From positions 19,917,542 through 19,981,541 of the forward strand of contig NC_056543.1 in assembly GCF_910596095.1 (NCBI RefSeq): DNA of 64,000 nt, given 5' to 3'. Under the pieces are notes generated by a model, which made no database searches, was not told the origin of the DNA, and saw nothing but the letters and a program-made list of their open reading frames with translations. Positions 23,011-34,400 of this stretch are shown piece after piece. The number at the start of each line of letters is the position of its first letter. Positions within the stretch are counted from its first letter, which is position 1. Origin of the DNA: Thunnus maccoyii (taxonomy: Eukaryota > Chordata > Actinopteri > Scombriformes > Scombridae). Both the position numbers and the translations under genes were made by a program.

Positions 23011-24724
23011 TACGGCAATATTAAAATTAAATATGGCAAACTCATCAGGATTTTCTCTCTTCAAGTGTTGCCTCACATCAGAGCTTTCTGCATACACAAT
23101 CATGTACACTACTGTGTGTGTGGGCTGTGCACTACAACAATGTAGATATAATCAATGGCCTCCCACTATGGTTGACCCACTGATTGCCATAGTCCAGAGG
23201 AAAGGAAAGCCTGTGACCCTGATCAATAAAAGTCGACTGCAGGCAGAAACTAGGGACCAGAGACCAGTGCCCTCATCATACAGCATCAATATAAACATGG
23301 CTTAACAGCATTATTCATCACTATGGATGTCTTTACTTGATATTGTTGATATAGAGAACCAATCTGTGATTCAAATGTAAACAAAAGGGCCACACCCAAT
23401 TTAAAACGCAGAGTTTGAGGCTAGCAATATAACTGTACTTTATTTGAGATTACGTTCAGATGAGAAAAGGTTCAAATGCAGAGTTTCCTTCTATTAATAA
23501 TAAAACATTATGAGTTTGGTCACAAAATTAAAGATTGGGTCTTTACATATATTATCATTCATAAATACATCCTCAAAAGGTCAAAAGATGTAGAAATCTG
23601 TCAAATAACTGACATATTTATAAGCTGGATGGAGACTGTATTTGGTCTTCTCCATGTCTGCGACGTTTCATAACAGCAGCATCACACCTCTTCATACCCC
23701 ATTAAGGTGAGGAGGCTTCAGCGCAGCCTTCATCCACCACTCAGACTTAATATAAGTTAACAGGCAATAATGGGATGACAAACCATATATTTTACTCCAG
23801 GTGGCAGGCAGGGCTTTAAGGGAACACCAATACAATTGAATTTTCATTTTCACATGTGATCCATGTCCCCCTGGCCATTTACTGGTGTTATTTACTGTGC
23901 AGGATTCACAATTCTTCTCCATTATTAGAAGTGACAGAGGTGTTTGTCTTGCAGCCAAGAAAGGCGGGGTAGTAGTTTGCCTCTTTTCTGTTTGTGAGGG
24001 ATTAAAGAGGGAAAAAAAAATGTGTGTGTGTGATCAACTTGCATGGTGACGGAAGTTATGTTGTCTGAATATATCAGCAATAGCTGACAGAGCTGCAAAC
24101 AGGAGTTTTATTTTCAACGTGACAAAAATAGGTTTCTTTTAACGTTTTATGAACCCACAGCAGCATCACCATCGAAAATAACATATTGGGAAATGCTCAC
24201 GAAAATAGGAGAATCTGAAGTAAATGTTTCGGCTATATTTAGAGGAGTCTTGTGGCTGTGAGTCCAGCGGAAGCTGTTGCAGGCATTAGGGCAGAGACAT
24301 TAAAGGTGTGAAGAGGGGGAGTTAAGTTCTCCTCAAAGTACTACAAACAGATTGAGTACCTCCGGAGCTCTGACAAACATAATTCACATCCACATTTTTC
24401 AGTCCCTGTTGGGATTAAAAAAAAAGCCTCACCAACCATTTTAGTAAACACTGCTGGTCAAGCTGCCAGAGACCTTATGTATCCAGCAATGACTAGATCC
24501 TTTTAAGTAGGGTTTGATGTTCACTTGGTAAAGTGGCATTTTAACTTACAGTGCTGACAGCCTGCGCGGCATCATAGGAGAAACAGCATCCAAGGACTTT
24601 TTTCTTTGCATCGTTTCACAGAAAAATAACTGAACCGTGCGGGAAAAGTACCACTAAAAGCTTTCACTCAACTACAGCCGCTGAGCAGATATATTTTGCT
24701 CTTGCTCGACCATCATCTGTTGTC

Positions 24725-24730
24725 TTTATT
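24725..24730 (-). terminator. fancb: Candidate poly(A) signal for fancb
   Basis: TTTATT on the plus strand is AATAAA on the minus strand, 464-470 nt beyond the fancb stop. It is the nearest canonical hexamer that I noticed; the actual cleavage site is not shown by sequence alone. Confidence 0.3.
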
Positions 24731-25193
24731 CTTAAGGCAAACTGTTCACTGTGGGATAATAGTAGTTTCTCCTAATGAATAGCAAACGGCAGCAACAGGC
24801 ATTAAAGAGTGTTTCTGAACACTGAGGGTCTAAAGGGACATGAACAGAAGGAATAAGCTGAGGAGAGAGCAGTATCACATCACTATCAGATTAAGGCTGT
24901 GAAACCCAGGAGGGGATCCAATGGAAATAGGCTGAGCTGAGGCTCTACAGAGCGACAGACACCAATAGATACACAGCAAACCCCAAGAGGTTGTCTGTCA
25001 GACACAGGCAGTTCAGCTCAGAACATAACCAAGTCAGCAATGGGAGGATGCGCTCTCTCTACAGGTTAAATGTGCACAGCATACACAATAAACTGCCTTT
25101 TCAGTTGATTTTAGTACCATTGATACAAACACTGGTTGTCCAGGTAACAGATGTAGCAATGGGATTTTCAACAATAACCACATCAACAGCATA

Positions 25194-28100
25194 TTAGCTG
25201 AGCAAAGTTCTCTGAGTCTCTACAAGAGCTGCCAAATCCCCGTCAAGCTGGACTTGGGTGAGGCTTTGGGTAAGCCTGCGATACCTCCCCACATCCACCA
25301 GGGGGCTCAACCTTATCCTACTCCTCTCCAGGTCCTGCTGCCACACCTCTCTACACCTTTTGAGCCCCTCTACAGAACCTGGCTCAGGGGTCTCCTCATG
25401 TCCAGTGCTTCTTCTCCTCTCCTCATCTTCCTGTTCTCCACAGAGCAGCAATGATACAAACTCTCTGAGTGACGCCACCTCTTTTTCCAACGCCAAAGAG
25501 AATATTTGAGCTGCACCCTGCCTTCTTGTACCTTTGACAGCCTGGACAGAGCAAGATGCGGGGAGGTAAGCCAACAGAGAGTCCAGGAACTGGAGCATCG
25601 GTAACTGGCTGCAAAGGGACAACAGAGCCGGTGTTTGAATTCTATTACATAATACATGTTGCAATGAATGAAAACATGATTTTTTGATGTTTATTTCTCA
25701 TCTGTAATTTGTCAGTTGCTTCCCTCCCACCTACCGATTCAGAGTTTTACAGGATTTGTATTTTTAAGTGCTCTGGTTGCCAGAGAATTCAAATCACTTT
25801 GATATTCAGTGGAATATCACAGACGTGCATCCTTCTTGACATGCGTCAACTTCAAAGCCTTGTCAACTTTGAATCCATTAATATAAATTGAGCAGTGCCC
25901 ATTTTTACAGGGAAAGCTACCTTCCTTTTTTTTTTTAAATAAAATTGAATAATTCAAGACATTGCCTGGTAGTAATTTTTGAACCAATACACAGAGCAGT
26001 AATATCAATGGTTGCAATTGAATAGAAAATCTGTTAAATCAATCATTCTGAGTTTTTTCAAATCTACAATTTTTGGCACATTTAACTTTTTAAATGATGC
26101 AACCAAAAGGAAAAAAACTAAAATGTAATTCAGAAAAGATAGTATCAGTAACACAGCCATCTTACTGGTAATTGTGAATAAAAATGATTTACCTGGAGTG
26201 GACAGACAGTTCCCCCTGGAAAGGGGTCATCTGATGCCACTGCAGCAGCATGAGAGCCGACAGTCCTGACGAATTTAACAGAAGATACTGAGGGCCCACT
26301 TCTATCCTCTTACAGCCCACTCTTTTCTGAATCCAGCCATCTATATCACCTAGGCTGTGATCAGGAGAGTCTATGTGGAACACCCAGCAATCCAGCAACG
26401 CCAACAGACTCAGCAAGTCCTCTGTAACCTCATCTGGGCAATAAAAAAGGAGACAATCATAAACATCTATCTGTCAAAATTAAAACCTAAAGTTGTGGGC
26501 ATTTTGATTTTAAATCCACTCACTTTACCTGTTTTGAGTTTGGGGTTTTTCAACAGTTGGGTTTGGAAATCACTTTGGAAATCTAAAGTGACTTGACCAC
26601 AATGCAGGACAGCCGGTGTTGGGTTGCTCACGAGGGCAAAAGTATCTTGTCTCTGGACATAATGGAGCATGACACGGCACTTGACACAGCCAGAGTTCAA
26701 CAGAGGTGTCAGCCTGGTCACAGCAGTCACAGCCAGTCTGCATGTGTTGAGATCATTTGGTCTGCCGGCGTTGTGTTGCTTGCTTCTTTTTGCTGCCGGC
26801 TCTGGGAATGTGGAGGCAGAAGAGGAGGAGGAGGATGATGGCGATGAAGGGCTGAGAGCGGGGAGCCAGAACACTTGGCTCTGGGTCTGGATGACTGCGG
26901 GCGTTGAGCTCTGTCCCGTCTCTGTCAGGACAGATAAACTCACACTGGCCGCTGGTCTGGAACAAAAATAACACATCACTAACAATCAGATATCACACGG
27001 ACAGCAGGTAATCAGGCTGGATATCAAATCCAAAACTATAGGACTGTGTGTGTGAATGAATGTGTGACTGCTGGTGAACTGATTAACAACAGCAATAACT
27101 CCAGGTGGTGAAATTACATCAGCTCTACAAGTGCACCGATCAAAACAGCAATATACGGGCTCTTGAGGCAATCATGCCAGAAGTAGTTTTCCTCCACATG
27201 TGCTGAAATAAAAAAAAAAAAACAGGAACAGGTGGATGAAGGAATCAGATAGCTTCTTGTTCCCACAAAAGGAGCTTGGAGAGTTATTAAAAACTTGTTG
27301 CCATGGTGACCACCTTGCCACCCTGCATGCTCCTTGGTGGAATTCATATAAAGTCAGGGCCAATCAAAAAGGGGACATCATACTTACTAAGTTAATGTTA
27401 TTTGAAGATAGATTACTGTAGGTGTTACATTTCTTTACAAGACTGCTTCATTGATTTAATCATGAAAAACTATTCTGAGTTCTTTGAAGATACGCAGCTG
27501 CAGTAGAAAATTATCTTACAGCTGAGATTTCTCTACAGGACACCTCAGCAAATGGCACCATAATGTAACAGTTCAGGAAAATCTAATCAAGCATCAATGA
27601 TAGCGTCTGACAGCTGGACAGTAGTACTTCTGACTTGACTACATGTAGTGCCATGTTAATATTGCTGGTATATTTACCATAAACACATGGATCTACTCAA
27701 CTAGATTAAAAAAAACAAAAACACAACTCATTATGCCTGACAAGCCATCAAGTGGGCGAGCTTTTTAGAGAACGATAATGTCGTGTTCAGTGGGGCATAT
27801 TTATGAAGGCTGATGCCTCAGTCCACCAGGCTCACGTATCTGTACACAGCAGATATACACAATCCACTTCAATTAAAAAACAAATCATGTTTACACAGAG
27901 CCGTCAGTAGATAGTATCACTCCCACGACCATTCGGTCCTCAGCGATGCGATGCCACAGCTTGTCAACTTGAGGTTTTGAAGACACTGCTGGCATGTCTC
28001 GCATCTTGTCATCCAAGGCCTCATCCTTTGACTCATCATCACTGTCCCACAGAGCAATAAGACCTTCCTGGACAGAAAGTGGAAAGACTATAATCAGCAA

Positions 28101-30949
28101 TGACAAGTGTGTGACAGCGTTGACAAGCAATAGCAGTTTATGTCGAACATTTCGGTTTCAACAGAGATCATAATTATCTCTTCATCTTTCAGCATTTAAT
28201 TCTACTTTTTTTAAAAAAAAAAAAAACTGTTTTGGGGCCATATACAACATTTGCTGTGGGTGTTTTTGTAACAGTACAGTCACAAGTTAGTTGGATTGTG
28301 GCTGTCAAAGTAAGGCCAGTCACCATTGCACAAAGAAATTATAGCAACAGCAAGAAAAGGCATTTCACAAACATCAAATGCTATAAAGTAGAAAAACAAG
28401 AAAACGTTTGTGGCGTTTGTTTGTATTGCCAGTGTTTGGCCTTGCTTCCTCAATGCCTGTGGCAGCATTACGAACGCTGACTGTCTCAGCCTGATGTGAG
28501 ATGCCATTTCAAATATGACAACTTATCAACATGAGTGCTGGAACAAAGCTAACCAACTGACTCATACTCATAATTACATACCTCATTGCTTTAAATTTCC
28601 CATTTTGAAGTTATGAATTGAGCTTAAATGCATGTCAGAGTCATAGATATATTATTATTATGGACATTCAACTGAAAATAACAACAGATACTATCAAAAT
28701 GTTGTCATTACGATGCCATAAGATGTCCTGTCCCAGTACTAGAGGAAAGGAAAACATTTCTAATATAATAACACTCTTGTTGCTCATTCAGTAACCATTA
28801 CTAATAGCACCCAGTCCTCTAAAAAATTGCTTAATACTATAACAAGCTGTTTGTTTTGCAAAAAGTCATGACTGTATAGTACCAGTCAAAAGTTTGTGTG
28901 CGTCTAAACTTTTGACTGGTACTGTATATTTCCTTACACGTAAAGTACCTGTTCATGCTCGGTGAGAATCATCTCTCTCTCTGATACAACATCAGTGAGG
29001 GCTCGCACCGACTGCTGCAGAACTCTTTCCTTCACTCTAACTTCTCCTTGAAGCTCCTGAAGCACCGTCAATCCGCTCTAAATGACAGATCATATTCGAA
29101 TGACACTGTAAATTATATGTTGAACACACTGGGTGACACTGAGTGAAAATACGTTCATTTCAAGATGTCATCTCAGAGAAATAGCATCATCAGATCATTG
29201 ATAGTGCTGCATAATATGGCTGAGCATCATGGATGAAATACAATCATCATCACAGTCTGAGTACCCTTTTTTTTTAATCAATACCAATAGACTACATTCT
29301 ACACACACAGATGTATTTAGAACTATATGTAAAATAGTCAAACTGATTGTTACACACATGAGACACAGCTCCACGTGTAAAACAAAAACATGAAGTACTC
29401 ATTCAGTTAGTTTTTCCTTAATTTATTATTGACAAAATTTTGTAAAAAGACAATGTGATCATATTGTCTCAATATGATTCCACTAACAGACAATAATACT
29501 GATCAATTTTCCCAGCGTTCCACCATAACGTTTATGAATGCTCACCTGAAGTCTGGACTCTAAAGCTTGAAGAGTAAGGAGATAGTTCTCTGCTGGCGGA
29601 GGAGATGACTTCACTGCTCCGCTGTCCTGACCACACTAAAAACATGTATTTTCACTTAGTGATGCTGACCACCTTCACATTTTCACTTTAACAAGGGAAA
29701 TGCATGTAAATGTGAAGTAGCATTGCACATGGGAAGTAAAAAGCATGACTCACAGAATATGAAATGCCACAGAGGTCAGTGATGAGGAAATGTTCCAGTA
29801 TTTGTCCTGGTTCACCTTCATCTTTAAAAACCAGCAGCATCTGGTCTGTTCCACATCCCAAGAAGTCGTCCACGTGGACGGAGCTGACACCTGACCAGTG
29901 GGAGGCTATCTGGATAAGAGAGTTTAAGAAAGCAGGATTATAAAAACATGTAAACTGAATGACAATAAAGTTATGAAAAAAAATACAGATTGTTCATAGA
30001 TACTGAAACCTGTTTTAAATACCTCAAATGTTTCCTTCCATATGGCACAAACATGCCCCTGGTGAAAAGATATGACAAAGAGGACTCCGTTTCTTCCTGT
30101 GTTGACCACCTGAATATCTTCAGGTTGCTCAAATGGGACCTGACATGTGTCTTTTACCGTGCCATTCTCAAAATAAACAAGTTGTCCAGTACAGGTGGCT
30201 GCAACCACAGCAGATTTTAGCACACCTTCCACTTTGTCTGCTGACAGCACCAAGATGCACCTTATGATGGAAATGTATGGATGAGGTACAATCATAGAGC
30301 CGTCAAACATGTGTCCACTCTCAATAAAATAGCCCAGGGTTTGACTTGTGGACTGATTATCTGAGCACTGTTCTGACAAGTTTTGCAGTCCAATAACAAA
30401 TACTTGCCCTTTGGAGAGAGGGAGTTCTCCATAAACACTGTGGGACAACTGAAAGGGGATCTGTCTCACCTCTCCAACCTGCAAGGATGTATAGAAGACA
30501 CTGCCAGCATGGCTCCACAACACTGTGGGGCCCTGGAGGATAGACACGTTTTCCCTTATTTTATAAGGGAGTTTAAAGTCAATGCAGGGCTCCAGTCGGT
30601 TTGAGCTGCTAAGTGAGAGAAGATTATACTGGAAGCTATCCGCTTCCTCGTTCTTCTTTACCACTAAAACACAGGGTGTGGTGAATCTCTTCTCGACATC
30701 TACGGCAGATTTACATCTCAAAACATCAACATGCGCTGATCTCTTCCTGCTGATGACAGCTGCTCCGTCAGCTGCCTTCAGGAAGGCGTTGTGTTCCCGT
30801 TTAAATGAAAAGCTGCTGAATAATAACTCACTTAACTCGTTGTCATTTGAGGCGGAAGCACGTTTGCAGTTAAATAAGACTATCTTTCCACAGACGGATA
30901 GTCTATGGGGATTTTGATGCAAATCTTCCAACAGCAAACTCTCCATCAT
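25194..30949 (-). CDS. fancb: Fanconi anaemia group B protein (spliced, complete)
   Basis: Subunit of the nuclear FA core complex; with FANCL and FAAP100 it forms the catalytic module that monoubiquitinates FANCD2/FANCI at DNA interstrand crosslinks. Exons (minus, in transcript order): 30949-30023, 29909-29754, 29635-29546, 29077-28949, 28067-27895, 26956-26529, 26433-26193, 25641-25194. Sum 2592 nt, 863 aa (human 859), phases consistent at all seven junctions. Recognisable blocks: GPTVLWSHAGSVFYTS, TCQVPFEQPEDIQ, AIWKETFE, VDDFLGCGTDQMLLVFKD, KLWHRIAEDRMVVGV, AVTAVTRLTPLLNSG, QWHQMTPFQGEL, and the C-terminal QVQLDGDLAAL. Exon 4 is Glu/Leu-rich and probably helical; exon 6 has a poly-Ser tract then KRSK. 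The first two codons are ATG ATG (30949, 30946). It shares its upstream region with mospd2. Confidence 0.93.
28878..28923. repeat. Perfect 18-bp palindrome with 10-nt loop (solo terminal inverted repeats)
   Basis: AGTACCAGTCAAAAGTTT at 28878-28895 is followed after 10 nt by its exact reverse complement at 28906-28923, with partial pairing beyond. The arm matches the terminal repeat of a DNA-transposon-like element common in fish (ACAGTACCAGTCAAAAGTTT). It looks like an element reduced to its two ends. It lies in fancb intron 4, 25 nt after the exon 4 donor in transcript sense. Confidence 0.75.
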
Positions 30950-31463
30950 GTGGGAAAGCTTCGGGTCTTCTTTCTTGACAGCTGCAGTTAGCGTTATTGC
31001 TAAATTGGGTCACTTTCATGAGGAAAAAGTGTCACCAAGGTGTACAAATTGATGAACACTTGCTAAATCTACTGGCGAGAGTGAAATTTAGCCATTTTCC
31101 AAGGTTTCTTAGCGTCTGTTTGTATTACTCGCGCGCCAACTAAAACTGAACGCTATGCATTATGGGTGAGAGTTGGTTAACCGTTAAGTGAGTTGACGAC
31201 ATTAAGCTAAAGTATTAAAATGAGACAGCTGTATCGATGATTAAATAAACGCATTTCCTGTTATTTTGAATACAATTCAGCACTCGCTCCATACAGTCTA
31301 TCGTTCAAATCAAATCAAACAACAAAGCGGAGAGGTGTGGCCACGGCCGGAGCCAAAATGGCAACGACGGGGCGTCAGTTTCTCACTTCGCACTGATTCA
31401 GCTAAGCTAGCTAGCTCAACAAGGAAACTATCGGAGGGAAGGAAATCCGGGGACGGTTGAATT
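30950..31463. promoter_or_regulatory. Head-to-head fancb / mospd2 intergenic region, likely bidirectional promoter
   Basis: The two start codons face away from each other with 514 bp between them. The region contains GC-rich words (CTCGCGCGCCAAC near 31129-31141, E2F-like as GTTGGCGCGCGAG on the minus strand) and a YY1-like AAAATGGCAACG at 31356-31367. There is no obvious TATA box. I remember the human pair being arranged the same way, which supports shared regulation, but start sites are not visible. Confidence 0.6.
31358..31396 (+). other. Upstream ORF of mospd2 (12 codons)
   Basis: GCCAAAATGG is a strong initiation context (A at -3, G at +4). The frame reads MATTGRQFLTSH and ends in TGA at 31394-31396, 67 nt before the mospd2 start. 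If the transcript starts upstream of 31358 it would reduce or regulate mospd2 translation. The same bases also form a YY1-like site. Confidence 0.4.
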
Positions 31464-34400
31464 ATGGCTGAACTTGATCAACACGAAGGAGAACAGGTAT
31501 CGTTAGAGCACTTTTTTTCACACAGCTGTTTAGCAAATGTACGCCATTTGATGAAATCAAAGTCTGTGTCTAACCTAAGGGAACTCTGTTGTGACAGGAC
31601 ATTGAGAAAATTAAGGAGACGAGACAGAGATTCAAGAATGAGTTCCTCCAAGGTAATACAGTTATTCTGGGATAAGCTGACGTTATACTTTCTCCTCGGC
31701 CAGTCAGTTACTCGGGCATAAAGTTTTGGTTATTGTCATCTACATACATTTTTAAATATTATAGGTTTAGTGTCCACTTACTGTTGGTTGTCATGTTGAA
31801 CATTATGACCTAAATGCTTAGATAACTAGCTAAGGTTTAGCTGTACTGCCACATGCAACAGCCGCTCCAGACTAATGCATCCTATTGGTGTGTGGCCTCC
31901 AGGTGGGCTTTGTTTCAGTTAAGCACATATTATAGCCAATATTTATTTAATTATTTGTCAGATAACTAACAAGGGGGTCCCTGGTGGGAAGTGAAACTTT
32001 GTGCTTGACCTCAATATGGACGTCATGTGATAAAGCATTTGTTTGTTTGTTTTATGTTTACAGATTCAACAGATAAGTATGACTCCAGAGATGTGGAAAG
32101 AATTGAAGAGAATGATGGCCTGGTGGAGAGCTACCTGACATGGAGGCTTAATGTTGTTGATGATGCCTTGAAGATGATTGATGAAAGTCTCCAGTGGAGA
32201 AAAGAATTTGGTGTGAATGGTAAGAAGTCATGCTGTATAGTTTGTGATATAATATGCAGGGTTTCACATCACCTAAAAGTAGATCTGTGTATCCTTTTTG
32301 ATTCTCGTGCTACTTGAATTTCAAGACCTATACAAAAACAATTATTTTTTGAATTCCTTACTTTGACAAGTATGAACATGTCTTTCTACAAACCCTTTTT
32401 AGTTTAACAAAAGAAGCCAAACTATCCTATTCGAGAGTAAGTAAATAAGATTAGGAGTTTAACCAGACCTGAAAAGCCAGTTTACAATACTTGAAAGTTT
32501 TTCATATCTGGAGCAACGTGCACAAATCACTTGGTACCAGAAAAGTGCTGAAGTTCAATATACAGCCCTACCTATTAGTAGAAATGTTGACATTGCCTGA
32601 TTTAGATGTTTGCAGATCAATGGTTCTCTTTGTGCTGCTCTGGGATTAATCCAGACAGAATGTCATTGTGTGTTAAACACCACCATGCATAGGCTACCCC
32701 AGAGAACAATCCCTACTGTTTCTGTTTTCTTAAGGAATTTCTCCAAATTGCTGTTCAAGTCTCTTTAATGCAGCAAATTCAATTTGTCAAACAGTTGTTT
32801 TTAGGAAATTTGATTTACTCAAGACATTAGTAACCACGGGCATCACGGGTTGTTCACCTAGACCATATGGTTTTTTTTTATTTGTCAATTGAATTTGGGT
32901 CAAGTGGTTTGTTTGCTGTAAACTCAAACAGTTTCGGGTTTTAGGGAAGCTCATCAGATAAACTGTTAAATTACAGTAAATGAGAGACTTCCTCTGGACT
33001 TCCTCTAAAATTACAGTTGTCCAGTCCTGTTTCACTTACTGTTTGTTTCATACAATTTCAGTTGCTGTAGATTAGTTTTGGTTATATTTTGTACTTGTGA
33101 TTACTTATTTTAAGCAATTGAACAGGATGGCTTTGCAAATGATGAAAAACAATGAACACTTTCTAAGTCAAGACCATGTTTGTTATCAGATAAAAACTGA
33201 ACGTAAGAATGCAAATAGTCTAAAAAAATATGTAGGATCCTTACAAGCAGCCATTTGTGTCCAATAATAACAAACACCAGTTAATAGTGTTACTGTGTGT
33301 CTATCTTGTTTTTTCAGATATCACTGAGAGCACCATTCCCAAATGGATGTTTGAGACTGGTGCTGTCTACCTCCACGGCTATGACAAAGAGGGAAACAAG
33401 CTCTGTATGTACATGATTTCATTACTTAAACTATACTGTTATACACTTTCATCCTAGTCTTTTTTTTAAAATAGCCAGATAACATATCTGTCCCATTAAA
33501 AGAGTGTAAACGTAATCAAGAATCTACACAAAAACAAAACTACAGCGACCTAAATTTCAAACCTCTGTTTACTGTGTTTAGTCTGGTTCAAAGTGAAGCT
33601 ACACGTGAAAGATGCAAAAACGATCCTGGACAAGAAGAAGTATGTTGCCTTCTGGCTGGAGCGCTATGCGAAGAAGGAACCTGGGATGCCGCTTACTGTT
33701 GTGTTTGACCTGGCGGACTCCGGTCTCAGCAATATAGTAAGTCCATTATGATGGTGTGTCAGAAAATAAGATTTTTGTAATTATATCACTAACTTATTTT
33801 CTTGTAGTTAATATCCTGGTCTTTAAAACAAAACCTATTTTGCATTTATATTCCCTTCCTGTTAAACATGCATCTTATTACATCTAGAAAAAGATAATTT
33901 CTTTGCTGTGCTGCGGCACTGAAATACTGTTGAGTCTCCTCATATTTCTTGCTGTTTGAGCTGGGGTCTTGCAGGGACTGATGCTCTTCAATGGTTTTAC
34001 TCTTTGGAGATTAATGTAACCTTTAAATCCCGTTGGTCAATTCGAGTGGACTGTATAATCCGCCGACTCACTGTGTCGCAGACGTTAGCTCCCTGATGGA
34101 GCTCTCTGTCAGTGACTGTTTTTCACCGGCTACGCTCTCACCTAGAGAAATGACTCAATTAAATACAAATAAACCAACACAAGAAAGACAAAAAGGATAA
34201 ATAGGACAAATATGAAATGAGTAGATTAGAAGATCAATTTGGAAAACAGCCTTATTGAAGCTTGTTGAACCACAGTATGAGCTGGAGCAGGGCTAGTCAG
34301 TATGATCTCATTAAGGCTTTGGAGTGAGTCTCCTGCATAGCAATGAGGCTTCTAGCCAATTATGGAGCCTAGCCAGGGTATAGGGGCTCTATCTATTGAT

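Larger units (their letters stand above)
20591..24720. other. Intergenic region between glra2 and fancb (convergent 3' ends)
   Basis: The two flanking genes point towards each other across this stretch. I see no coding exon, only an (AT)n microsatellite at 21057-21083 and a family B repeat at 22489-23010. The rest is unassigned AT-rich sequence. Confidence 0.55.

Noticed and set aside
25088-25095. Plus-strand AATAAA near 25.09 kb as a glra2 poly(A) signal
   Set aside because: About 6 kb past the glra2 stop, with nearer signals present; it overlaps the expected fancb 3' UTR on the other strand.
25194-25664. The 156-codon minus-strand frame taken as a separate small gene
   Set aside because: It is the last fancb exon; the first codons before 25641 are intron sequence, and the true exon begins at the acceptor TAATAG.
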